A DNA stretch of 61,143 nt from an uncultured Acidobacteriota bacterium (lineage in GTDB: Bacteria > Acidobacteriota > UBA6911 > RPQK01 > JAJDTT01): NCBI GenBank assembly GCA_951812665.1, contig CATOST010000011.1:1-61143 (forward strand). Direction: 5' to 3'. The notes under the pieces were generated by a model, which searched no databases, was not told where the DNA came from, and worked only from the letters and a program-made list of their open reading frames with translations. Shown here in pieces: positions 44,334 to 53,587 of this stretch (positions within the stretch are counted from its first letter, which is position 1; each line of letters opens with the position of its first letter). The translations under genes were made by a program, and so were the position numbers.

Positions 44334-45593
44334 ATGACCGAAGGCGGATCCGTCTGGTACAAGCAGCTTCACTGGCAGATCGCCATCGCCATGGTTCTCG
44401 GCATTCTGGCCGGCCTGGCCGGAGGCGAGTACCTGGCGGACAAGTTGGGATGGATCGGGCAGCTCTTCATCAAGCTGCTCAAGATGGTGATCGTTCCCCT
44501 GGTTCTGACTTCCATCATCTCCGGCGTAGCCTCGGTGGGCGGCAGCGGATTGGGCCGGATGTTCGGAAAGACTCTCGGCTACTACGTGCTCACCAGCTTT
44601 TTCGCCGTACTCACCGGATTGGTGCTGGTCAACCTCATCCAACCGGGCGTCGGGGCCGACTTGGTGGACGCGGAAACCAAGGAGATGCCCGATGTCACGG
44701 TGGTGAGCTCTCCGGTGGATCTGATCCTCGACATCGTTCCCGTGAACATCGTCGGCGCCGCTTCGGAAACCAAGATGCTCTCCATCATCCTTTTTGCGAT
44801 TCTGCTGGGCGTGAGCATCGCCAGTTTGCCGCGGCGCCACCGCGAACCCCTGGTGAGTTTCGTCGGATCGGCCTTCCAGGCGATGATGCGCCTGACCTCG
44901 GGCATCATCCACTGGGTGGCCCCCATCGGCGTCTTCTCCCTGATCCTCACCCTGGTCGGGACCACCGGCTTGGGCTCCTTCAAAGCGTTGGGGCTCTACG
45001 CGTTGGTCCTGCTCATCGGGCTCTCCTTCCATCTGTTTTTCACGCTCCCGCTGATTCTGAAGTTGGTGGGCGGCATCAACCCCATCATCCATTTCAAGAA
45101 CATGGTGGAACCCATGTTCATGGCCTTTTCCACCAGTTCGTCGGGCGCGACGCTCCCCGTGACCATCCGATCGGTGCACAAGAAGGTCGGCGTCTCCAAC
45201 CGGGTCACTTCCTTCGTGTTGCCCATGGGCGCCACCGTCAACATGGACGGCACGGCCCTGTACGAGTGTGCGGGGGTGTTGTTCATTGCGCAGGTGATGG
45301 GCGTCACCATGGGTTTTGAACAGCAGGTCCTGGTCGTGGTGACGGCGTTGCTGGCCTCCATCGGAGCAGCGGCCGTCCCCTCCGCTGGCCTGGTGGTGAT
45401 CTTCATTGTCCTCGAGGCCGTCAATCTGACCGGCCCCCAGGTGGCGCTGATCGTCGGCGCCATGCTGGCCATCGATCGTCCGCTGGACATGTACCGCACA
45501 GTGGTCAACGTCTTCAGCGACTCCTGCGGTGCCGCCATCATCGCGCGCTCGGAAGGCGAAACGGACGTGGATAGGGTCGTAGTTCGGAATTGA
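44334..45593 (+). CDS. Dicarboxylate/amino acid:cation symporter (DAACS)
   Basis: A 419-residue inner-membrane carrier of the GltP/DctA family. Two diagnostic motifs are intact: the serine-rich hairpin [12 protein letters not shown] and the TM7 motif [13 protein letters not shown], plus [20 protein letters not shown] near the C-terminus (conserved Asp and Asn of the cation/substrate site). AAAGGAG precedes the ATG at 44334. It would import glutamate, aspartate or C4-dicarboxylates with Na+ or H+. These feed PEP carboxykinase through oxaloacetate. Confidence 0.92.
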   Translation: MTEGGSVWYKQLHWQIAIAMVLGILAGLAGGEYLADKLGWIGQLFIKLLKMVIVPLVLTSIISGVASVGGSGLGRMFGKTLGYYVLTSFFAVLTGLVLVNLIQPGVGADLVDAETKEMPDVTVVSSPVDLILDIVPVNIVGAASETKMLSIILFAILLGVSIASLPRRHREPLVSFVGSAFQAMMRLTSGIIHWVAPIGVFSLILTLVGTTGLGSFKALGLYALVLLIGLSFHLFFTLPLILKLVGGINPIIHFKNMVEPMFMAFSTSSSGATLPVTIRSVHKKVGVSNRVTSFVLPMGATVNMDGTALYECAGVLFIAQVMGVTMGFEQQVLVVVTALLASIGAAAVPSAGLVVIFIVLEAVNLTGPQVALIVGAMLAIDRPLDMYRTVVNVFSDSCGAAIIARSEGETDVDRVVVRN

Positions 45594-46087
45594 GGAAATT
45601 GCGGCTGAGACAGCGAGGAGTGGAGAGTTCTTCCAGGGGGGACGCGCAGCCGGAGCGACCAAAGAAGCGTGACGCGAGCCGCGGGCCGTCACGCCCGAGC
45701 CGCCGGGAATTCCTGCAGAACGCGGCAGTCGGGGCAACGGCCGGGTTCGGCCTGGCCGGGTGTGGCAGTGGCCAGTCCCCGGCGCCCGGAACAACGGTCT
45801 CCCTGACCGTGGAGAAACGATCGGCGGTAACCGCCGGAGCAGCCCTTCACCGTGCCTTCCCGAGCCTGACCCGCCTTCACGACGGGACCTTCCTGGTCGT
45901 CTACCGCGAGGGGAGCGATCACTGGAGGACCGACGACTCCGTCCTCAGGGCGACCCGATCCTCCGAACCGCGTTCAGGGATGGAAACTCCCATATCGAGC
46001 TCGCCCGTCTGCGCCTGGAAACCGGCGTCTGAACGGCCCATCCGGAGGCCGCGGCGTTTCTTGACGAGCCTTCGCCGGAGCGTATAG
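45590..46087 (+). pseudogene. Truncated TAT-lipoprotein, sialidase-like N-terminus
   Basis: Only the beginning of an exported sialidase-type protein remains: a twin-arginine signal with lipobox (RREFLQNAAVGATAG, FGLAGCGS) and the first blade AFPSLTRLHDGTFLVVYREG. After SDHWRTDDSVL the frame loses similarity, while another frame reads GDPILRTAFRDGNSHIELAR and ends at 46032. No further blades follow before the next promoter at 46061. It looks like a remnant left by deletion plus frameshift. The open frame starts at a TTG overlapping the symporter stop. Confidence 0.55.
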
Positions 46088-46088
46088 T
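46061..46088 (+). promoter_or_regulatory. Sigma70-type promoter of the DUF1549/DUF1501 operon
   Basis: TTGACG (46061-46066), 16-base spacer, TATAGT (46083-46088). The start would be near 46095, giving a leader of about 47 bases with an AT-rich stretch before the ATG at 46142. Confidence 0.55.
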
Positions 46089-46141
46089 CTCGTCTCCATT
46101 CAGTCGTTTTTAAATATCACCGTATCGAGACAAGACAGGTG

Positions 46142-48859
46142 ATGATCAGCTTCCTGACAGCTGCCCGGAGCCGGTGTACGGGGATCGCCGTTGGGATTGC
46201 TGTGGCGCTGTCGCTCGGTTGGGCCCTGCCGCACTTGCCGGGGCAGGCTACGCCGCGGACGGCGCCAGCTGATGAATTCCAGGTCCGGTTGTTCGAGGAT
46301 CTGCCTGCCGATTGGCACCGGGACTGGTCGTTTCAAGGACTCAAGCCCTCCTTGAGTTGGACGACGCCCGTCTTGGGATTGAGTGGTTTCCCCGGGCGGA
46401 TCTCCCCGGCGGGGATGACCATGCCGCGGAACCGGCCCTGCGCCGTGACCATCCAGGGCAACCTGCACCTGCCAGGGGGCGAATATGAGTTCCGCCTCCG
46501 GAGCCGCATGCACGCCCGCTTCTTCGTCGACGGCCGTTTGCTCATCCAGTCCGAGCCCCCAAAGCCCAAGGAACTGGCCCCGGAGGAGATCGCAGCCAAG
46601 GAGGCGGCCGACAAGAAAGCCCGGGATGAAGCGGCCCGGAAGGAAGCCGACGCCCAGGCGCGGCAGGATCTGCTGCGGCAGAGGTTGGAAGATGCGCTGC
46701 TGGAGCAGAACGAAGAGACCCAGAAGGCCGTTGCGGCGGATCTCGAGAAGGCGAACCGGCGCCAGAAGGGGGAGCTGTCCGATACCGAACCACCCGCTCG
46801 GATCCAGGAATCGGCAACACGTGTGCCGCTGGAATCGGGACCTTATCGCCTGAGAATCGAGCTGACGGGCGAGCGGTTGGACCGTGAGGTCTCCGTCGTC
46901 TACCGGAGGGGAGAGGAGGAGCCGCGACTGCTGAGTCTGGGCGATCGCATCCCCTTCACCGAAAGAGGGTGGGACCAGTGGAACCGAGCCGAATCCCGGC
47001 GGAACCGAGAGCTGGAGGATACGGTTCGGAAGCCGCGGTTGGCGAGCTGGGAGGAGTATTGGCAGCAGCGGCATCTGGAGCAGGCTCGCGCCGTTGCCGC
47101 ATCCAGAACGCCGGTGAAGGTCGAACCGGCCGCCGGCATGCCCGAGTTCAACCTCATCGACCGTTTTCTCGGCTCCGGAATGACCGCCCATCGGGTGAAG
47201 CCGGGCCCTCTCACCAGCGACTACGAATTCGTTCGCCGGATCTACGTCGATGTCTGGGGCCTGATCCCCACCTGGGAGCAGGTCCGGGAGTTCGTCAACG
47301 ATTCGCAGCCCGACAAGCGGAACCTGCTCATCGATCGCCTTCTGGCCGACGACGGCTGGGCCGACCCCTGGGTCGGCTACTGGCAGGACCTGCTGGGAGA
47401 GAACGCCAAGCTCTACGGCGGCGTCCCGCACTCCACCGGCCCCTTCAAGGAGTGGATTCACCGGAGTTTCGTGGAGGATCGGGGATACGACCGGTTCGCC
47501 ACCGAGCTCCTGCTCATGGAGGGCACCCCCGAGCAATTGGGAACGCTGGGCTTTCACCAATCCTTCGGCAGCGACGTTCCCATGGCCGAGAAGGCCCACG
47601 TGATTTCACAGGCTTTTCTGGGCGCCAATATGAAATGCGCCCGCTGCCACGACTCTCCCCTGAACCGGTACCGGCAGCGCGATCTGTTCGGTATCGCCGC
47701 CATGTTGCAAGGAGAGCCGGTGGGGATTCCTGCGACCAGCAGCGTGGGCGAGGTCCCGGGACGGCGCAAGCCGGCGGTTCCCATCACCAACAAGCCGGGG
47801 GACCGGATCCCTCCCTCCTTCGTCTTCGACCGCGGACGTGACCCCGCTCGGGTCGGTCCGGATGCGCGGGCTCATCGGGAAGCTCTGGCGGCATGGATGG
47901 CGTCCCAGCGCCGGTTCGCCCAGGTGGGCGTCAACCGCATCTGGCAGCGGTTCATGGGCCGCGGCTTGGTCCACCCCATCGACGACTGGGATCCGGAGCC
48001 CCAAGTCTCCCACCCGCGGTTGCTGGAATTTGTGACGGAGGAATTCATCGCCAGCGGGTACAGCGTCCGGCACGTGCAGGAGCTGATCCTCAAATCCCAC
48101 GCCTATCAACGGAGGCGGGACCAGGAACTCGCCGGCCTGAAGGACGCGAGCGGCAGGCTCCTCTTCGCGGCTCCAGGAGCCCGGCGAATGCGGGCTGAGG
48201 AGATCGTCGATTCCCTCCATCTGACGGTGCGCAGGCCGTTCAAGAGCGAGCGCATTGCCTACCAGAAGCTGGACTACGGAGTTCCTGAACGCACCTGGCA
48301 GATCGTCTCCCTCTCCAATGAGGAGGACGTGGCTGTCCTGGCCAAGCCGCTGCTGCAGGAGATCATTACGCTGGCCAAGGCCTTTGGATGGCGGGACCAG
48401 CGCCCGAACCCGGTGAGTGTGCGAAATGACGATCCTCATGCCTTGCAGCCCTTGGCCCTGGCCAACGGGGATTTGATGCACCGTCTGGTCAAATTTACCG
48501 ACCGCTCGTATTACACGGAACTCTCGAGAGAAGCCGGCACGCTGGACCAATACGGGGACCGGTTGTTCCTGAACACCCTGTCGAGGCCCCCCACCGAACG
48601 GGAAAAGAGGTGGCTCCGGAACGAGCTCGGCGCCCTCTGGAGCCGGAGGCTCGTTCCCCCCGAGCTTCGGGAGGCGAGAAAGGAAGAGGCTCGAGTCGAG
48701 GCGGTGACGGTGACCGACTCCATCGCGGCCCACGAGTACATAATGCGGGTCCGGCAAGGGGAGCCCGCCACGACGGCCCTGACGCCGGCCTGGCGCCGGA
48801 ATGCGGAGAAGGTGTTGTGGGCCGTGCTCAACTCCCCGGAGTTCATTTTCCTGCCCTAG
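46142..48859 (+). CDS. DUF1549/DUF1553 cytochrome-like protein with PA14-like domain interrupted by a coiled coil
   Basis: A 905-residue exported protein. A signal segment is at about 14-35. Residues about 45-260 resemble a PA14-type sugar-binding fold (EYEFRLRSRMHARFFVDGRL, then GPYRLRIELTGERLD). Between these strands, residues about 144-212 form a highly charged Ala/Glu/Lys coiled coil (EEIAAKEAADKKARDEAARK). DUF1549 follows (NLIDRFLGSGM, FVRRIYVDVWGLIPTWEQVR) with a heme motif CARCHD, then DUF1553 (RFAQVGVNRIWQRFMGRGLV). The partner DUF1501 gene begins 17 bp downstream. The family is probably periplasmic; its reaction is unknown. Confidence 0.87.
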   Translation: MISFLTAARSRCTGIAVGIAVALSLGWALPHLPGQATPRTAPADEFQVRLFEDLPADWHRDWSFQGLKPSLSWTTPVLGLSGFPGRISPAGMTMPRNRPCAVTIQGNLHLPGGEYEFRLRSRMHARFFVDGRLLIQSEPPKPKELAPEEIAAKEAADKKARDEAARKEADAQARQDLLRQRLEDALLEQNEETQKAVAADLEKANRRQKGELSDTEPPARIQESATRVPLESGPYRLRIELTGERLDREVSVVYRRGEEEPRLLSLGDRIPFTERGWDQWNRAESRRNRELEDTVRKPRLASWEEYWQQRHLEQARAVAASRTPVKVEPAAGMPEFNLIDRFLGSGMTAHRVKPGPLTSDYEFVRRIYVDVWGLIPTWEQVREFVNDSQPDKRNLLIDRLLADDGWADPWVGYWQDLLGENAKLYGGVPHSTGPFKEWIHRSFVEDRGYDRFATELLLMEGTPEQLGTLGFHQSFGSDVPMAEKAHVISQAFLGANMKCARCHDSPLNRYRQRDLFGIAAMLQGEPVGIPATSSVGEVPGRRKPAVPITNKPGDRIPPSFVFDRGRDPARVGPDARAHREALAAWMASQRRFAQVGVNRIWQRFMGRGLVHPIDDWDPEPQVSHPRLLEFVTEEFIASGYSVRHVQELILKSHAYQRRRDQELAGLKDASGRLLFAAPGARRMRAEEIVDSLHLTVRRPFKSERIAYQKLDYGVPERTWQIVSLSNEEDVAVLAKPLLQEIITLAKAFGWRDQRPNPVSVRNDDPHALQPLALANGDLMHRLVKFTDRSYYTELSREAGTLDQYGDRLFLNTLSRPPTEREKRWLRNELGALWSRRLVPPELREARKEEARVEAVTVTDSIAAHEYIMRVRQGEPATTALTPAWRRNAEKVLWAVLNSPEFIFLP

Positions 48860-48876
48860 GAGCTAGGAGAGACGTC

Positions 48877-50217
48877 ATGAAACATTCCAGGTCGCAGATG
48901 TATCGACGAGAGTTCCTCGGAACCACTGCGAGACTCGGTGCTGGCCTGGGGGCCTCCGCCGTTGCAGGAAATCTCCTCTCGGCACCGGCGGCCGCCACGG
49001 GGAGGACCGAAGCCGATTCCAAGACACGGCCGAGAGCGACCGCCGACACCTGCATCTTCGTCTGGCTGGCGGGAGGCATGTGTCATGTCGACACCTTCGA
49101 CCCCAAACTCAAGGGGAACGGCCAGGAGCTCGCGGGAAGCTACTACAACCCCATCGAGACCAGCGTGCCGGGTATCCAGGTTTGCAAGCACCTGCCCCGG
49201 GTCGCGGAGCGCATGGACCGCTTCGCCATCGTCCGCTCGCTGAACCACCAGTTCGCGGAACACACCCAGGCCGTCGACTTCGTACACACGGGCCGGGTGG
49301 CCAGCGGGACCATCGTCTACCCCTCCATCGGCTCCATCGTCTCCCACCAGTTGGGCGGATTCGATCCCAAGGCGCCGGCCTACGTGGTGGTGGGCAACCC
49401 CATGCAGCCTCGGGGACCGGGATTTCTGGGGGGCAAGTCCAATTTCGTCTACCTCACGGATACCGAAGCCGGTCCGTCCGCACTTCGGCTGCCCGACGGC
49501 GTTTCGGCTCAACAGTATGAGGAGTGGACCCGGACGCTGAAGAGCTTCTCCGAGCCCTATCTGGACAAGCACGCCGGCACCCCCATGGTTCAGGCCTACG
49601 CTTCCGTCATGGACCGGGGCTTCGAAATGATGAGCCCGAAGTTCCAGAGCGCCTTCTCGGTGAAGGACGAACCGGCCGAACTGCGCGAGTCCTACGGAAA
49701 GGAGTTCGGGCAGAGGCTGTTGTTGTCCCGCCGGCTGGTGGAGAACGGGATTCGGTTTGTCGAGTGCTCCTTCAACCTGCACTTCATCAACGGCTATGGG
49801 TGGGACGCGCACGCGTTCGCCCAGAAGCGGGTCCACCTGTTGATCCGGCAACTCGACCGCGGCTTGTCGGCGCTGGTGGAAGATCTGGAACGGCGAGGCC
49901 TGCTGGACCGGACGTTGGTGGTGGTGGCGACGGAATTCGGCCGCCCGCCGGAATTCGACGGGCAGGGCGGGAGAGGACACCAATCCGTCGCCTACTCAAC
50001 CGTGCTGTTCGGAGGCGGGGTCCGGGGCGGACAGGCCATCGGGGCCACCGACGAACTGGGCCGGGAGATCGTGGAGCGCCCGGTCTCCATCCCCGACCTG
50101 CATGCCACGATCCATCGGGCGTTGGGGATCGATCCCGAAGAGCCTCTCATGACTCCCGGCGGCCGGCCGGTACCCGTCACGGATTTTGGCCGGCCGGTGG
50201 AAGAACTGTTCAGCTGA
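48877..50217 (+). CDS. DUF1501 TAT-exported protein
   Basis: A 446-residue alkaline-phosphatase-fold protein with a twin-arginine leader (YRREFLGTTARLGAGLG). DUF1501 features include IFVWLAGGMCHVDTFDPK, VRSLNHQFAEHTQAVDFVHT and ATEFGRPPEFDGQGGRGHQS near the C-terminus, which resemble the metal-binding segments of sulfatase/phosphatase relatives. GGAGAG precedes the ATG at 48877. It forms the standard pair with the upstream DUF1549/DUF1553 gene, and both are transcribed from the promoter at 46061. Confidence 0.92.
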   Translation: MKHSRSQMYRREFLGTTARLGAGLGASAVAGNLLSAPAAATGRTEADSKTRPRATADTCIFVWLAGGMCHVDTFDPKLKGNGQELAGSYYNPIETSVPGIQVCKHLPRVAERMDRFAIVRSLNHQFAEHTQAVDFVHTGRVASGTIVYPSIGSIVSHQLGGFDPKAPAYVVVGNPMQPRGPGFLGGKSNFVYLTDTEAGPSALRLPDGVSAQQYEEWTRTLKSFSEPYLDKHAGTPMVQAYASVMDRGFEMMSPKFQSAFSVKDEPAELRESYGKEFGQRLLLSRRLVENGIRFVECSFNLHFINGYGWDAHAFAQKRVHLLIRQLDRGLSALVEDLERRGLLDRTLVVVATEFGRPPEFDGQGGRGHQSVAYSTVLFGGGVRGGQAIGATDELGREIVERPVSIPDLHATIHRALGIDPEEPLMTPGGRPVPVTDFGRPVEELFS

Positions 50218-50274
50218 CGGCGAGTTGCATCTCTGTTTTTCTGTCCGATACAGAGATTGTTGTCCAGCCGGCGC

Positions 50275-51984
50275 CTACCAGAAGACGACGAACAGCAGCC
50301 AGCAGGCCACCACCAGGTAGAGGCCGATCCAGAGCTCGGGCCGCAGTCTCCAGGGTAGTGAGCCGCCTTCAGGAACCGGGAAGGGATAACGGGGCTTGAG
50401 GGGAGCCTGAAGCAGAGTTTTCTGAATCCAGGTACCCTCCAGGACCTTGAGGCGGCTTCCCATGAGCGACCTGAGATCCCGATCCGATTCCTTCCGGCTG
50501 TAGAGGAGCCCTTCCAGCTCCTCGTCCGTGGCCGGTCCCCGGAACAGGGTGATGATCCACGACGCGGTGACCATCACCGCCGCCGGCAGGCACAGGTTCC
50601 ACAGATAGGCCCACCAGAGGTTGGTGTACCAGTAGGGAAGGGGCCACTCGTAGTATTCGCCGACCAGCGCCGAGAGTCCGTAGAGCAGCCCCGCCACCAG
50701 CCCTATGGACCCGGTGGCCCGGTGGACCCGGGTGAAGACTCCCATGAGGATGACCGTCATGAGAGGGACGGCGATGGCGCCGGCCAGTCTCAGGTAGAAG
50801 GCCACCATTCCCGATTGGAGAAAGGGGACGTAGACGAAACCCAGGGCGATGATGACGGGGACCGCGATCTTTCCGACCAGCGTGTAGTGGTCGTCCGTGG
50901 CGTTGCGCACCAGGAAGCGGGCGTAGACGTCCCGGACGAAGAGACTGGAGATCCCCATGCCGATGGAGGCGAAGGTCGAGTACCCGGCCGCCACCAGGCC
51001 GGCCAGAACCAGGCCGACGAGGCCGGCCGGCAGATATTCCCGGACCAGCATGGGATAGGCGGAGTCGATGATCTCCAGACCCGGGAAATGGGCGCGCGCC
51101 AGCGGGCCCAGGCTGACGTTGAACCAGAGGCACACGGCCGTGATCACGCTGGCCAGCACCGCGCCCATCTTGAAGTCCCATTCCGAACGGGCTCCCAGGA
51201 ACCGGATGGCCTCGTACTGGTTGATGACGGCGTAGGTGACCAGCACCACCACCAGCCCGAAGACCATCAGGATCGGGGTGGCGCCTTCGGGGGTGTAGCC
51301 GCCCACATGGAGCAACTCGGCGGGCAGGGATTCGTCCACCTGGGACAACTTCTCCGTGAGCCCGCTCATGCCGCCGGTGCTGAACCAGACCACTCCCCAC
51401 AGCACCAGCGAGGAGACGATCATGGCGACGGCCTGGAGGGCGTTGGTGATGACGTCCGACTCCAGTCCGCCGGTGACGACATAGACCACGGCCGTAGCGG
51501 CGACCAGGACCACTACCGTCCAGCTCCAAGTGGCGCTGAGCTCGCCGATGATGTTCAGGACCAGGTAGAGGGAGAAGAAGATGTTCCCCACCACGTTGGT
51601 GCGGGACTGGATGTTGATGAAGACGGCCAGCACCCGGGTGAGGGGCCCGAACCGGAACTCGAGCCACTCGGCGTTGGTGTAGACGCCGGAACGGTACATG
51701 GGAATGATGACGAAGCAGCTGAGTACGAACCAGCCGATGGTGATGCCCAGCCACCACTGGGTGAGCTGGGAGAGGCCGAAGCGGTAGGCCCCGCCGGCGA
51801 TGGCCACGTAGTCGCCGCTGTCCACGGCGGTGGAGAAGGCGGAGAGGCCCACCGCCCACCAGGGCAGGGACTTGGCGGCCAGATACCAGTCGAAGCTCTT
51901 CCGGATGCCTTTGAAGGTGATGAGGCCGTAGAGGACGATGCCCAGGTTGACGACCAGGACGATCAGCCAGTCTACGAGGGTCAT
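50275..51984 (-). CDS. Sodium:solute symporter (SSS family), intact
   Basis: A 569-residue carrier with about 13 hydrophobic segments. SSS landmarks are SFDWYLAAKSLPWWAVGLSA at the N-terminus, AVDSGDYVAIAGGAYRFGLS, and GYSTFASIGMGISSLFVRDV in the region of the sodium-site serines. A cytosolic tail (LEGLLYSRKESDRDLRSLMG) and a final TM follow. GAGAGGA precedes the ATG. It would take up a sugar, carboxylate or similar solute with Na+. It converges with DUF1501 and is followed 3' by a 57-bp gap. Confidence 0.92.
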   Translation of the reverse strand: MTLVDWLIVLVVNLGIVLYGLITFKGIRKSFDWYLAAKSLPWWAVGLSAFSTAVDSGDYVAIAGGAYRFGLSQLTQWWLGITIGWFVLSCFVIIPMYRSGVYTNAEWLEFRFGPLTRVLAVFINIQSRTNVVGNIFFSLYLVLNIIGELSATWSWTVVVLVAATAVVYVVTGGLESDVITNALQAVAMIVSSLVLWGVVWFSTGGMSGLTEKLSQVDESLPAELLHVGGYTPEGATPILMVFGLVVVLVTYAVINQYEAIRFLGARSEWDFKMGAVLASVITAVCLWFNVSLGPLARAHFPGLEIIDSAYPMLVREYLPAGLVGLVLAGLVAAGYSTFASIGMGISSLFVRDVYARFLVRNATDDHYTLVGKIAVPVIIALGFVYVPFLQSGMVAFYLRLAGAIAVPLMTVILMGVFTRVHRATGSIGLVAGLLYGLSALVGEYYEWPLPYWYTNLWWAYLWNLCLPAAVMVTASWIITLFRGPATDEELEGLLYSRKESDRDLRSLMGSRLKVLEGTWIQKTLLQAPLKPRYPFPVPEGGSLPWRLRPELWIGLYLVVACWLLFVVFW

Positions 51985-52065
51985 GGAGTCCTCTCGGTCA
52001 TGAGCATGAAGGATAGCAGAGATGCGGCTGTCTGCCTTGCGGCAAAAGGCTGTCCCGGAGGCTAT

Positions 52066-52431
52066 TCACGGCCGGCGAGTGGGGAGCCTCCAAATGACGA
52101 TGGGAATCACGACCGCCACCGCGATCAAGAGTGCGAGCAGCCACGGATTCGAGACCCGGTAGGCCGACCAGCCGACGGTGGCCCAGAGGATCAGCACCGT
52201 CAGGATCTTGGTCCGGAGGGGCAGGCCCCGTTGCTCGCGATAGTCGCGAATGTACTCCCCGGTCCAGCGGTGGTTCAGCAGCCAACGGTAGAGGCGGGGG
52301 GAACTGCGGACGTAGCAGGCGGCGGCCAGCAGCAGGAAGGGGGTGGTGGGCAGCAGGGGCAGGAAGATGCCGGCGATCCCCAGCGCCACCGAAACGCTCC
52401 CGGCGACGACGAGAAGAGATCTGATCAGCAT
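52066..52431 (-). CDS. DUF454 (YbaN-like) inner-membrane protein
   Basis: A 121-residue protein with the DUF454 pattern: GIFLPLLPTTPFLLLAAACY, followed by RWTGEYIRDYREQRGLPLRT and two C-terminal hydrophobic helices. ATG at 52431. Family function unknown. A hairpin repeat lies immediately upstream. Confidence 0.85.
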   Translation of the reverse strand: MLIRSLLVVAGSVSVALGIAGIFLPLLPTTPFLLLAAACYVRSSPRLYRWLLNHRWTGEYIRDYREQRGLPLRTKILTVLILWATVGWSAYRVSNPWLLALLIAVAVVIPIVIWRLPTRRP

Positions 52432-52468
52432 CTCACTTGCGCCCAAACGGCGCCGTGGAGGGGCGACA

Positions 52469-52600
52469 GGAGGGGCGACATCCTTGTCGCCCCTCCGGGA
52501 AGCGTGACTTTCCAGTTGCCCATTCGCCCGCTCGCCCCTCCACCGGTGCCCAATTGTTGCTTGGGAGTTCGGCGCCTGGATGGCCGCCGCTCCCGGACCA
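52469..52600. repeat. Composite hairpin repeat, partly decayed
   Basis: GGAGGGGCGAC-ATCCTT-GTCGCCCCTCC (52469-52496) is the longest stem of the family at 11 bp, preceded by a partial copy at 52457-52467. A TGGGAGTTCGGCG segment and a decayed GGCG/GCCGCC hairpin follow near 52562-52595. It fills the gap between the DUF454 start and the end of the outer-membrane protein gene. Confidence 0.7.
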
Positions 52601-52602
52601 CC

Positions 52603-53448
52603 TCAAAAGTAAGTGATCAGGCCGACCGTCAGATTTGTGCCACTGGCGGTCACGCTCGCGGGAACGTTCACTCTCACGTCCTGGAACGGTGTGGTCCAGC
52701 GTTCATTGCCGGACTTCGGGCGACGCACCTCCGCGCGAAACCCGATGTGGTCTCCGAGCATTTTTTCCACCCCGGCGCCGGCCACCCAGCCCCTGAAATC
52801 CTGGTCACGGGATTCCGTTCCCGGAGAAAACTCGCCGCCTGAACAGGGAACCGGACTCAGGCAACCGTTGAAGCGAGTCGTGAATTCCGCTTCAACGAGG
52901 CGGATGCCTGCGAGCCCGTAAACCCGCAGGTCCCAGAAATTCAGCGGGCCGGGGCTGCCACCCAGCTTGAAACTTACGCCGTAGCTCCTCTTTTTCTCGA
53001 ATGTCCATTGATCCGGCCAGCTCTCTCCAAGCTGATTGCGGCCCGGGGACGATCCGATACCCGGCAATTGGCCGTCCACCGTGCCCCGGGGCAACTCGAC
53101 GTCGAACTCCGCGCTCACGAAGAAGCCGGTTCCGGGAAAAGGCAGGTGATAGCCGGCTACGAACCCGATTCCATAGGTCAAGGATTTGGACGAATCCCGG
53201 TCCTGAAAAATCTGGCCGGCCAGCGGCGCAGGAACCAGAGTGTTCGGATCGGTGTTGTCCACGGTCTTCTCGAAGGTGACGTCGAGATAGTCCAGGGGGG
53301 CCGTGACGCCGACATAGAAGCCCCGGTCCGCGGCAGTCGCCGGGAGGATCTGAGCCAGGAAGGTCAGGAGTACAGTCACCGAGACTGCGGACAGCCGTCC
53401 CTGGATCTGACGCGGTGTGAAGCGTGGTGGCCGAGCCGCTCTGTTCAT
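52603..53448 (-). CDS. Outer-membrane beta-barrel protein A
   Basis: A 281-residue exported protein. From the ATG at 53448 (GGAG upstream) a signal peptide ends at ILPATAA. The rest shows alternating hydrophobic strands with aromatic girdles (GFYVGVTAPLDYLDVTFEK, YGIGFVAGYHLPFPGTGFFV, FWDLRVYGLAGIRLVEAEF) and ends LTVGLITYF, with the terminal Phe recognised by the BAM machinery. Cys pair CLSPVPC may form a surface-loop disulfide. Function unknown; neighbour of a second barrel in the same direction. Confidence 0.75.
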   Translation of the reverse strand: MNRAARPPRFTPRQIQGRLSAVSVTVLLTFLAQILPATAADRGFYVGVTAPLDYLDVTFEKTVDNTDPNTLVPAPLAGQIFQDRDSSKSLTYGIGFVAGYHLPFPGTGFFVSAEFDVELPRGTVDGQLPGIGSSPGRNQLGESWPDQWTFEKKRSYGVSFKLGGSPGPLNFWDLRVYGLAGIRLVEAEFTTRFNGCLSPVPCSGGEFSPGTESRDQDFRGWVAGAGVEKMLGDHIGFRAEVRRPKSGNERWTTPFQDVRVNVPASVTASGTNLTVGLITYF

Positions 53449-53587
53449 CAGTGAAACTCCATTTGAATCAGATCGTTCGTGGGTGTTTATGGGCGGAGTG
53501 TACTGAAAGCTCCTGACAGAGCAACTGGAGGCCGATCCGACCACGGGAACGCCCCTCGGATTCCGCCAACGGGTGTTCGGACGTCCG

